Source: Methylobacterium sp. J-076
GTDB taxonomy: Bacteria; Pseudomonadota; Alphaproteobacteria; Rhizobiales; Beijerinckiaceae
Reading direction: 5' to 3'
Assembly: GCF_022829405.1 (NCBI RefSeq)
Contig: NZ_JAKSXW010000078.1
Span: 83,719-147,718 of the forward strand
DNA length: 64,000 nt
Positions 36,543 to 44,027 of the stretch are shown one piece after another (position 1 is the first letter of the stretch; each line of letters starts with the position of its first letter). The position numbers and the translations under genes are program-made. The notes beneath the pieces are model-generated. The model searched no databases. It saw only the letters and a program-made list of their open reading frames with translations, and was not told where the DNA came from.

Positions 36543-37240
36543 GGCGGGGCACAGCGTTCGAGGGGGCAGAGCGCCCCGCAGGAGGGAACGCCCGGCAGGC
36601 GGTGGCGCAGGCAGCAGGCGCGCCGCCGCGGGCCGCCCGACGCGTCCGGGCGCAGGGCCTGTGCCAGGGGGGTCGTAGCGCAGGCCGCCCCGCCGCGCCA
36701 TCCGAGGCAGGCCGCGACCTCCTCGCAGGCCGGGGCGTCGCCCCCGAGTTCCCGGGCGACGTGCCCGAGGATCGTGGCGGCGTTGCCCCACAGGACCCGG
36801 GGGGCGAGGCCGCAGCGGGCGTGGCACAGGGCCACGAAGGGGCGCAGATGCCCCTCCACCAGCCCCGCGAGGCCGGCGGGGCAGGCCGCCCCGCCGCAGG
36901 CGCCCCCGTCGCGGATGAGGAGCCGGGCCGGGCGCCCGCCCTCGTCCAGCTCGAGGCTCGTGGCCGCGAAGGCCAGGGGCAGGGGACGGCCGAGGCGCAT
37001 CAGCGCGGTGAGGGCGGGGGTGGCCAGCGCCGCGAGGTAGTGCTGGCTCCAGTACGAGACGACGGCGCGCCGGTCGGCCCCGCCATAGCCCGCGGCGAAG
37101 GCCGTGATCGCCCCGTCGAACACCGCCGGGTCGTGCAGGGAGGCGAGCGGCAGGGCCGCCGTCCCGCCGGGGCCCACGGCGACCCCGTCCCGGTACGCCC
37201 CGAGGGACGGGGGCACGTGGGCGGCGACCTCGGCGATCAT
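36536..37240 (-). CDS. FhuF-like siderophore-iron reductase
   Basis: 234 residues, cytoplasmic or membrane-associated. FhuF proteins reduce Fe3+ inside ferric siderophores with a 2Fe-2S centre held by a C-terminal CC-x10-C-x2-C. Here the tail has C209, C210, ten residues, C221, then C225 and further C230 and C234, so the last spacing is three rather than two. The middle region (SYWSQHYLAALATPALTAL) also fits the family. The ATG at 37240 overlaps the MFS stop by 4 nt, and its own stop overlaps the ABC start by 7 nt, so the three are tightly coupled. Confidence 0.85.
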   Translation of the reverse strand: MIAEVAAHVPPSLGAYRDGVAVGPGGTAALPLASLHDPAVFDGAITAFAAGYGGADRRAVVSYWSQHYLAALATPALTALMRLGRPLPLAFAATSLELDEGGRPARLLIRDGGACGGAACPAGLAGLVEGHLRPFVALCHARCGLAPRVLWGNAATILGHVARELGGDAPACEEVAACLGWRGGAACATTPLAQALRPDASGGPRRRACCLRHRLPGVPSCGALCPLERCAPPC

Positions 37241-38514
37241 CGCGCGCCCCCCTGGTCGCCGCGCAGGGTGCGGGCGACCATGAGGGCGAGCCCGCCTGCC
37301 GCCGCCGCGTAGACCGGCAGCGCGGCGGCGAAGTACACGGCCCAGCCGAGCCATTCCGCCAGCGCCGCCGCGGCGACCCGCAGGGGCATCGCGGCGAAGA
37401 AGGCCGCGCCGAACAGGAGGGCGTAGTCGGTGGCCGGGCGCGGGCCCTGCGCCCAGCGGTAGATCATGTTGAACACCGGCACGCCGAGCATGCCGCCGCA
37501 GACGAAGTTGAGGACCGTCGCCGCGATGGCGACCGGCGCCGAGCCGGCGGCGCAGGCGGCGGCCATCAGGGCGCCCGAGGCCAGGACGCCGAGGGCGCCG
37601 AGGACGATCAGGCGGGCTGTCCCGACCCGGACGGCGAGGCCGCCGGCCACCAGGGCCATGACGAGGTTCACCGCCGGCAGGACGCTGCCGGTGAGGAACC
37701 CGACCTCGGCGAGGGGCACCTGCAGGTCGAGCAGGGCGAGGGTGTTCGGCCCCGAGACGAGGTAGGCCGCCGCGAAATAGGCGCCGAGCGCCAGGATCCG
37801 CGGCGCGAGGTGGCGCAGGCGGCCGAAGGACCCGGACCACCGCTCCGGCGCGTCCCCCCGGCGGCGCAGGCGCCGCTCCGGATAGGCGAGGATCGGCAGG
37901 AGGCAGGCGAGGTCCATCGCGGCGCAGGCCAGGACCGCCGCGCGCCAGCCCAGGCTGTCGTAGGCCCCGACGAGGACGCCGACGCCGAGGATGCCGCCGA
38001 GGGAGGCGCCGCAGAGCTTGGCCGAGGCGACATAGGCCCGCCGGCCCGCGGGCACCGTCTCCACGACCAGCGCCTCCAGGGCGATGTCCATGGTGGCGAC
38101 GCAGGCGCAGGCCGCCACCGCCAGGCCGAGCAGCACCGGCAGCGGCCATCCCTCGCCGAAGCTCATCGCCGCCAGCAGCGCCGCCGTCGCGCCCTGCGCC
38201 GCGACGATCCAGCCAATCCTGTGGGCCAGCAGCGGGAGGCGGACCCTGTCCAGCACCGCCGCCCAGAGGAAGGTGAGGCCCACCGGGAGGTTGATGAGCT
38301 GCAGCAGGCCGACCTCGGACAGGTCCGTGCCCCGGGCCCGGAGGATCAGCGGCGCCCCGCCCGAGAGGAAGCCCAGGGTCAGCCCGAAGGTGACGTACAG
38401 GCAGAAGAACGGCGCCAGGGGCCGCACGCCCTCCACGAGGTCGCCGAGCCGGGCGCGCACCGGGAGGAGGGCGGCCCGGCTCACGGTGGCGCCGATGGTC
38501 CCAGGGCCGGGCAA
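37237..38514 (-). CDS. RhtX/FptX-like MFS siderophore importer
   Basis: 425 residues with about 12 membrane helices, resembling AmpG-type permeases and the RhtX/FptX siderophore carriers, which import a ferric siderophore as a single polypeptide. Support comes from TFLWAAVLDRVRLPLLAHR (the AmpG/RhtX loop after helix 2) and the linked FhuF-like reductase. The start is TTG 38514; GTG 38484 is possible. It is the first gene of the cassette and lies behind a -10 box TATAAT. The substrate could be the siderophore taken up through the TonB receptor at 21,604. Confidence 0.8.
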   Translation of the reverse strand: MPGPGTIGATVSRAALLPVRARLGDLVEGVRPLAPFFCLYVTFGLTLGFLSGGAPLILRARGTDLSEVGLLQLINLPVGLTFLWAAVLDRVRLPLLAHRIGWIVAAQGATAALLAAMSFGEGWPLPVLLGLAVAACACVATMDIALEALVVETVPAGRRAYVASAKLCGASLGGILGVGVLVGAYDSLGWRAAVLACAAMDLACLLPILAYPERRLRRRGDAPERWSGSFGRLRHLAPRILALGAYFAAAYLVSGPNTLALLDLQVPLAEVGFLTGSVLPAVNLVMALVAGGLAVRVGTARLIVLGALGVLASGALMAAACAAGSAPVAIAATVLNFVCGGMLGVPVFNMIYRWAQGPRPATDYALLFGAAFFAAMPLRVAAAALAEWLGWAVYFAAALPVYAAAAGGLALMVARTLRGDQGGAR

Positions 38515-38547
38515 GTGCTCGGCGGCAAACCGGGCACGGACTGCCAG

Positions 38548-38553
38548 ATTATA
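38548..38553 (-). promoter_or_regulatory. -10 element of the siderophore cassette promoter
   Basis: A perfect TATAAT on the minus strand, 34 bp ahead of the MFS start, in an AT-rich pocket. No good -35 lies 16-18 bp upstream (the sequence there is GC-rich), which suggests activator dependence. The flanking TAGATTAGAGTGGATATAATC has no clear Fur box. Confidence 0.45.
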
Positions 38554-38722
38554 TCCACTCTAATCTATCGCGCCCTCTGAGTTGACGCTGATTATAGTGG
38601 TGGAATGGACCCGGCAAGGACTTTCGGATTGTGCGACGAAAACCCGTTGCCGCGGTTTATCTCAAGTTGGAATAAGTCGAATAGTGGTCCGACTGCCGGG
38701 GCGAGCCTGCGAGGCCGGCCCC

Positions 38723-38745
38723 CGGGGTGCCGCGGCGGCACCCCG
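38723..38745 (-). terminator. Hairpin downstream of the MRJP-like gene
   Basis: CGGGGTGCCG pairs with CGGCACCCCG (10 bp, 3-nt loop), starting 21 bp beyond the stop of the minus-strand beta-propeller gene. GC-rich, no U-run. Confidence 0.55.
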
Positions 38746-38765
38746 GCCGGACTGCGGCGCCGGGC

Positions 38766-39959
38766 TTAGCGGCCGGTGGAGCCGGTGACGTCCGCCGGGC
38801 GCGGCTTGATGGACCACAGCTCCGTCGGCAGGCTGATCGGCGCGCCGGGCTTGTAGTCCGCCGAATCCTGGATGTGCGACGTCGTCACGTAGATCGTGCC
38901 GTCCGGCCCCTCGGAGAACGTGTCCGGCCAGCGCAGCTGCGGGTCCTGCACCACCGTCGTCAGGCCCTTGCCGTTCTGCGAGAGGTCCCGGACCTTGACC
39001 GCGTTGTCCTGCGGCGAGGTCACGTACATGCGCCCGTCCTTGCGCGAAATCAGCAGGCCGTCGGCCGGGCCGTTCTCGCCCACGGTGGCGATCTTGCCGC
39101 CGAGGGTCCTGTCGCTCAGCATCTCCGGCACGAAGGAGGCGGTGGCCCAGCCGGTGAGGGCGTCCGTGGGCAGGCTGTAGAGGGTCTTGCCCTTGATGGC
39201 CTGCCAGTAGAGCGTCTTGCCGTCGGGCGAGAGGGCGATGCCGTCCGCGGAGAACTCCACGCCGCGCCCGTCCGGGCGGCGCAGGGGCTTGCCGTCGTAC
39301 TGCACGGTCACGCTCTTATCGGGCATGGTGGTGGGGTGGCCCGAGAGCACCCGCTTGGCCGAGCCCGCATCGATGTCGACCACGATCAGCGCGCCCTCGG
39401 CGCCGGAATCCGTGAGGTAGGCGGTCTTCCCGTCCGGCGAGATCCGCACGTCGTTGATGTAGGAGGCCTGCATCACCGTGCTCGTGTCGAAGGGAATGGT
39501 CTTCACCACCTTGTTGGTCTTCAGGTCGATGCCGACGAGCTTCGGCCCGTCCTTGACCACATGGGCCATGGCGGGGGCGGCGGCATCCACCACCCACAGC
39601 CGGTCCTGCCCGTCGGCTACGACGCTCTGCACGCAGACGAAATGCGTCTTGGGGTCGACCTCGTCCTTCTTGGCGTTGCGCCACGCGTTCCACTCGGCGT
39701 CCGGGTAGGCGACGGGCTTGCCGTCCTTCACCTCGGCCACCGAGACCGGGGCGTCCTCGCTCCAGCGGGGGAAGTTGACGAACATGCGCCCATCCTTCGC
39801 CACGGTGATCCCCGTCACCTGATGGTCGAAGCTCGCGACCTTGGTCAGCACGCCCTGCCCGGCGGCGGGGTCCTGGGCCGCGGCCGGGCCGGCGGCGATG
39901 GCGGCGCCTGCCAGCAGGAGGGCGGTCAGCGGCGTCCGGGTGCGGGCGGCTCTCGTCAT
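38766..39959 (-). CDS. Exported yellow/MRJP-type beta-propeller protein
   Basis: 397 residues. A Sec signal peptide (TPLTALLLAGAAIAAGPAAA, cut before QDPA) leads to a six-bladed propeller of the major royal jelly/yellow family. Blade strands such as RLWVVDAAAP, NDVRISPDGKTAYLTDSG and GIALSPDGKTLYWQAI are typical of the bacterial members, often labelled L-dopachrome tautomerase-related. Most bacterial members have no proven substrate; binding of small amines or sugars or a lactonase-like role is possible. It lies 158 bp downstream of the minus-strand catalase-fold gene and could follow it in the same transcript. Confidence 0.82.
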   Translation of the reverse strand: MTRAARTRTPLTALLLAGAAIAAGPAAAQDPAAGQGVLTKVASFDHQVTGITVAKDGRMFVNFPRWSEDAPVSVAEVKDGKPVAYPDAEWNAWRNAKKDEVDPKTHFVCVQSVVADGQDRLWVVDAAAPAMAHVVKDGPKLVGIDLKTNKVVKTIPFDTSTVMQASYINDVRISPDGKTAYLTDSGAEGALIVVDIDAGSAKRVLSGHPTTMPDKSVTVQYDGKPLRRPDGRGVEFSADGIALSPDGKTLYWQAIKGKTLYSLPTDALTGWATASFVPEMLSDRTLGGKIATVGENGPADGLLISRKDGRMYVTSPQDNAVKVRDLSQNGKGLTTVVQDPQLRWPDTFSEGPDGTIYVTTSHIQDSADYKPGAPISLPTELWSIKPRPADVTGSTGR

Positions 39960-40116
39960 GTCAGGGTGTTCCGATCCGGAGGGCGAGGCGGAGGCGAGGG
40001 CGCGGCCCGCCCGGCTCCGGCTCGTGCATCGTGAAGAAGAAGAAGGGGGGCGTCGGCCGGGCAACCCGGGCCGGCCGGGCTCCGTTCCCGGATCCCCGGC
40101 CGATCCGGCCCGACCG

Positions 40117-41193
40117 TCAGCGCCCGGCCTGGGGCTCGTGGATCGGGCAGCCGTTGAAGCGCTCCCGGAACTTCGCCGAGTGGCGGTAGGGTGCGTTGCG
40201 GGCGCGGTTGATGTTCCCCAGCGGCCGGTGGGCGGCGAGGCCGGTCCAGACGCTGAAGCGCATCCCCTCATCCACCGCCTGGACCTGCCCCGCGTCCCAG
40301 CTGTCCTGCGGGCGGACGGTGATGGTCGCCACCCGCTGGAACGGGGCCTCCGCCTCGTCCCAGGCGACGGTGGGGTCCTCGACCGGCTGGCGCTCCAGGT
40401 CGCGGCAGAGCTGGACGCAGAACTCCCAGACCCCCTCGATGCCGACCATCTCGAACTGCACCGTCTCGCGGATGGCGTTCGGCCGCCCGGAGGCGTCGAT
40501 CTCGGTGCCGGTGAGGGCGGTCAGGGCCGGAGCCACGGGGCGCAGGGAGAACTTGGCGATGTAGTCGCCGTACCGGAACGGGGTGACGCTGTAATAGGTC
40601 TCGCCGAGGGGATCGACGTTGGGGGCGCCGCCCAGGGAGGCGACCGTCGGGCTCTCGATGCCCACCGCCTGCAGGGCCTTGTTGACCCCGCGCAGCACGG
40701 TTGAGCCGAACACCTTCAGGCCCTCGGCCCGGTCGGTGGTGCCGGCCAGCAGCTTCAGGCTGCCGAGGAACTTGTCCGCGCTCGGTGCCTGGAAGACCGG
40801 CCCGTTGACCATGATGAAGTTCTGCGTCGTCCCCTCCGCCTCCGGCAGGCGCTCGCCCGGCACGTCGAGGACCTTCAGGGCGAGGCCCCGGGGCAGGGAC
40901 ACCGAATCCGGCAGGATGTCCCCCGCATTGGTCGACAGGCGCATGTAGACCCTGTGCTCGCCGGGGGTGGCGAACAGGCCCTGGGCCAGCTCCGGGGGCA
41001 ACCCCGCCTCGATGCGCATCGCGCCCTCGAGGATGCCGTGCGCCTTGGCGTGAACCGAGCGCACCGCGTGCCCCGAATCGTCGGCGACCCGCTGAAGGAT
41101 GGTATCGAAGGTCTCGCACAGGCCTTCGATAGTCTTGCCTTCATCGGGCTTCACCTGCTCGACGTCAGGGCTATAGCGTACAGGTGCTTCCAA
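40117..41193 (-). CDS. Minimal catalase-fold haem protein, copy A
   Basis: 358 residues, the length of small catalase-like proteins that keep the haem-binding core but lack most catalase arms. Conserved features are the distal-side region RSVHAKAHGILEG, the strand HRVYMRLSTNAGD, and NFIMVNGPVFQ. The start is set at TTG 41193: it has GGAG at good spacing, gives LEAPVRYSPDVEQ as N-terminus parallel to MNYLRYTPDIETP in the divergent paralogue, and yields nearly the same length (358 versus 360). It may be a peroxidase or peroxygenase rather than a true catalase. There is no signal peptide. Confidence 0.82.
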   Translation of the reverse strand: MEAPVRYSPDVEQVKPDEGKTIEGLCETFDTILQRVADDSGHAVRSVHAKAHGILEGAMRIEAGLPPELAQGLFATPGEHRVYMRLSTNAGDILPDSVSLPRGLALKVLDVPGERLPEAEGTTQNFIMVNGPVFQAPSADKFLGSLKLLAGTTDRAEGLKVFGSTVLRGVNKALQAVGIESPTVASLGGAPNVDPLGETYYSVTPFRYGDYIAKFSLRPVAPALTALTGTEIDASGRPNAIRETVQFEMVGIEGVWEFCVQLCRDLERQPVEDPTVAWDEAEAPFQRVATITVRPQDSWDAGQVQAVDEGMRFSVWTGLAAHRPLGNINRARNAPYRHSAKFRERFNGCPIHEPQAGR

Positions 41194-41371
41194 GGTCCGT
41201 CTCCACGGTCGGCCGTAGGACAGAACTAGCCGGGACGCGCCCCGTTCCAGATTGTGCGGCATTCAATCGCCCTCGTGCGTCTTGGGACGGTCCGGCGGGA
41301 ACGGGCGGGCGCCGCGCTGCTTGTCGGCCAGAGAGAAATCCGCCCCGCTCGCACACCGGCAGAGAGGCCCC

Positions 41372-42454
41372 ATGAACTACCTGCGCTACACGCCCGACAT
41401 CGAGACGCCGGCCCCCGACGAGCAGGCATCGATCGACGGCATCATCCAGGGGATGACGCAGCAGTCGCAGACGGTGGAGGCGCGCGAGCACCATGCGGTG
41501 CGGGCGAGCCACGCCAAGAGCTCGGCCTGCGTCACCGGCGAGTTGACGGTGCCCGAGGGCCTGCCGCCGGAACTCGCGCAGGGCCTGTTCGCCAAGCCCG
41601 GCACCCACCCGGTGGCGGTGCGCTTCGCCCAGGGGCCGGGGGAAACCCTGGGCGACCGGGTCTCCACCCATCGCGGCATGTCGATCAAGGTGTTCGGCGT
41701 GCCGGGGGAGAAGCTGCCGGGCCATTCCGCCGACACGCAGGATTTCGTGCTCGCCACGGGCACGACCTTCCCCTCCGGCACGGCGGCGGGGTTCCTGCGC
41801 GACGGCACGGTGATCGGCAAGTCGACCGGCCTGCCGGAGGGCGTCAAGAGCGCCGTCTCCGCCACCGCGCGCAACCTGAACCGGGTGCTGCACGCCTTCG
41901 GCACCGAGAGCGCCCTGGCCGACTTCTTCGGCCACCCCTACAGCCACCCCCTGGCCGACAGCTACTTCAGCCAGGCGCCGATGCGGTTCGGCGACTACGT
42001 GGCCAAGCTCGGCGCGGTGCCGGCGGCGGAGGCGCAGCGCGCCCTGGCCGAATGGCGCCTCGACCCGAGCGGCGACGAGGACGGGTTCCGCCACGCGGCG
42101 GCGGCGTTCTTCCGCGACAACGAGGTGGTCTATGAGCTGAAGGCGCAGCTCTGGGCGGATGCCGGGCGCCAGCCCATCGAGGACGCCTCGATCGACTGGC
42201 CGGTCTCCGTCAGCCCCTACCGCACGGTGGCGACGATCCGCCTGCCGCGGCAGGACGCCTATTCCCCCGAGCGGGTCCGCTACTTCGACGAGGTGATGAC
42301 TTTCCGCCCGGCCCACAGCCTGACGGAGCACAAGCCCCTCGGCTCGGTGATGCGCGCGCGCCTCCAGGTCTACCGGGCGCTCAGCGATTTCCGCCACCGC
42401 CAGAACGGCGTCGCCGCCGAGGACACGGCCGACATCGGCCGCATCCCCGCCTGA
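41372..42454 (+). CDS. Minimal catalase-fold haem protein, copy B
   Basis: 360 residues, a clear paralogue of the divergent gene at 40,117-41,193. Matching blocks are HAVRASHAKSSACVTGEL, GLPPELAQGLFAKPGTHP, DFVLATGTTF, DSYFSQAPMRFGDYVAKL and AHSLTEHKPLGSVMRARL. ATG 41372 follows AGAGAGG. The two genes share a 178-bp intergenic region and probably a common stress signal. The copies have diverged substantially, so the duplication is not recent. No signal peptide. Confidence 0.82.
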   Translation: MNYLRYTPDIETPAPDEQASIDGIIQGMTQQSQTVEAREHHAVRASHAKSSACVTGELTVPEGLPPELAQGLFAKPGTHPVAVRFAQGPGETLGDRVSTHRGMSIKVFGVPGEKLPGHSADTQDFVLATGTTFPSGTAAGFLRDGTVIGKSTGLPEGVKSAVSATARNLNRVLHAFGTESALADFFGHPYSHPLADSYFSQAPMRFGDYVAKLGAVPAAEAQRALAEWRLDPSGDEDGFRHAAAAFFRDNEVVYELKAQLWADAGRQPIEDASIDWPVSVSPYRTVATIRLPRQDAYSPERVRYFDEVMTFRPAHSLTEHKPLGSVMRARLQVYRALSDFRHRQNGVAAEDTADIGRIPA

Positions 42455-42478
42455 GGCGCGGCCGCGGACGGCGCCCGG

Positions 42479-42721
42479 TCAGGAGACGGACAGGGCGGCC
42501 GTTTCCATCATCCGGTGGACCAGCGCCTCGCGCCGCGCCTGGGCGAGGACGAGGCGGGCCGCCCTGCGGGCGTTGGCGGCCCGCTGCACGGCGGCGGGCC
42601 CGCCATCATGCTGGGCGCGGGCGGCCAACCTTCGGAACCAGTTCGCGTTGGCGCGGGCGATCGCGCGGCGTGCGGCGAAGCCGTTCGCGACGGGCGGCGC
42701 TGCCTCGGCGAGGCTCGACAT
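42479..42721 (-). CDS. Small Arg/Ala-rich hypothetical protein
   Basis: 80 residues, strongly basic and helical, without Cys. A GAGGGAG ribosome site sits 9 nt ahead of the ATG at 42721, and the upstream DNA is AT-rich with a CTATAAAAATTTC stretch that can serve as a promoter. Family not recognised. The composition would suit nucleic-acid or membrane-surface binding. It converges on catalase-fold copy B. Confidence 0.5.
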   Translation of the reverse strand: MSSLAEAAPPVANGFAARRAIARANANWFRRLAARAQHDGGPAAVQRAANARRAARLVLAQARREALVHRMMETAALSVS

Positions 42722-43193
42722 GACGTGTGCTCCCTCGCGCCGTTCACGCGGGCCCTCCGCGAGGCCCTTCGATTCGCGTGAATACGCTATAAAAATTTCA
42801 TACGACGGGATCCGGCCGGCGCAAAGCTGTAAAAATCAGTTAAGTAATCAGCTCGGTGCAGCCGATCGGTGCGGACCGACGGGAGATTTGGCGGCGAACG
42901 ACCGACTTTTCCAATATGGTTAAGCGGCAGTCTTTTTAAGACTACGGATTGTTCGGTATACCGACGATGTTCCGGGGCCCGGCCCGTGCGGGGACGAGAC
43001 GAGTTGGCCCGGTCCGGCATCCACCACATGGGAAAACGGGGCAGTGTCGGTTTCGGTTCCGGAGCATTTCGGGACGCCGACGGGGGCAGGATCACCGCGT
43101 TACTGTCGAGGCGGCGATAGGCTGGCGGACTGCATTGAGTCACTTTGACCCGTCCTATAAGCCTCTCAGCCCGAAACGACGGAGGAGAGCGCC
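42722..43193. other. 472-bp AT-richer control region with two palindromes
   Basis: Between the divergent 80-residue gene and the GlcG/HbpS gene. It has no convincing gene. It holds AGTCTT-ttt-AAGACT (42927-42941) and TCGGTATACCGA (42951-42962, perfect 12 bp), plus a possible promoter for the downstream gene (TTGAGT at 43135, TATAAG at 43156, spacer 15). The large size and lower GC suggest layered regulation. Confidence 0.45.
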
Positions 43194-43628
43194 ATGCATG
43201 TCACGATCGAGCAAGCCCTGACGGCGATCAGGGCCGCCGAGGGGAAGGCGAAGGAACTCGGCACGCAGATGTGCATCGCGATCGTGGATTCCGGCGGCAA
43301 CCTGAAGGCCTTCCACCGGATGGACGACGCCTGGGTCGGCTCCATCGACATCGCGCACAAGAAGGCGAAGACGGCGGTGTTCTTCGGCATGAAGACCGGC
43401 CAGATCGGCCAGCTCTCGCAGCCGGGCGGCCCGCTCTACGGGATCGAGCATTCGAACGACGGGCTGATCACCTTCCCCGGCGGCATCCCCATCGTCGATT
43501 CCGACGGGGTGATGTCGGGGGCGATCGGCGTCAGCGGCTCGACCGTGGAGAACGACGACGCCGTCGCCGAGGCCGGCGCCCGCGCCATCGGCCAGACGGA
43601 GCTGCCCGCCCATCCCTGGCGCACCTGA
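43194..43628 (+). CDS. GlcG/HbpS family haem-binding-like protein
   Basis: 144 residues, a single GlcG/HbpS domain: [35 protein letters not shown] and the C-terminal [20 protein letters not shown] are typical. HbpS from Streptomyces binds haem and iron and acts with a two-component system. GlcG sits in glycolate operons with unknown function. No signal peptide, so probably cytoplasmic. ATG 43194 follows GGAGGAG. Its upstream region contains two palindromes. Confidence 0.87.
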   Translation: MHVTIEQALTAIRAAEGKAKELGTQMCIAIVDSGGNLKAFHRMDDAWVGSIDIAHKKAKTAVFFGMKTGQIGQLSQPGGPLYGIEHSNDGLITFPGGIPIVDSDGVMSGAIGVSGSTVENDDAVAEAGARAIGQTELPAHPWRT

Positions 43629-43712
43629 GCCGCCCCGGCGCTTGCGCTGGATCAAGGCGGGCGCCCCGGTGCGGGGGCAGGCTGGACTTCGCGGTGGAAG
43701 CGGAGTCCAGCC

Positions 43713-44027
43713 ATGGGCGAATACCTCGTGATGTTCCACAAAGTCGTTCCGGACGCCCTCGGTGACGACCGGAGCGTCCTGCAGCGGCGCGCGGTCGTCG
43801 CCGCCCGGTCGGACGTCGCGGCCGCCTATGCGGCCAAGGCGATGTTCAGCGAGGCGGCGGGCATCGCCGACTGGCGGATGCGGGCGGACACCTGCGTGGT
43901 GATCGCGCTGCCCGCCGCGTGGCGTGAGATCGGCATCGGTGCGGAGGGGGGCGAGCCGGCCCGGTCGGCACCCCGCGGGGCCGAGCGCGCCCCCGCCCCG
44001 CCGCCGGCCCTGGCCGCGCACGCGTGA
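43713..44027 (+). CDS. Small hypothetical protein before the Nramp gene
   Basis: 104 residues. The first 70 form a plausible alpha/beta unit with a conserved-looking start (MGEYLVMFHKVVPDALGDD). The rest is a Pro/Ala-rich tail. Its TGA overlaps the GTG start of the Nramp-like gene by 4 nt, so the two are translationally coupled and probably act together. No family recognised. Confidence 0.55.
   Translation: MGEYLVMFHKVVPDALGDDRSVLQRRAVVAARSDVAAAYAAKAMFSEAAGIADWRMRADTCVVIALPAAWREIGIGAEGGEPARSAPRGAERAPAPPPALAAHA

Noticed and set aside
32767..36552. A 1,261-codon open frame on the minus strand
   Set aside because: It covers the CoA-transferase in antisense and the ABC gene in another frame. 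Its composition is low-complexity and the ABC and CoA-transferase motifs are in the other frames.
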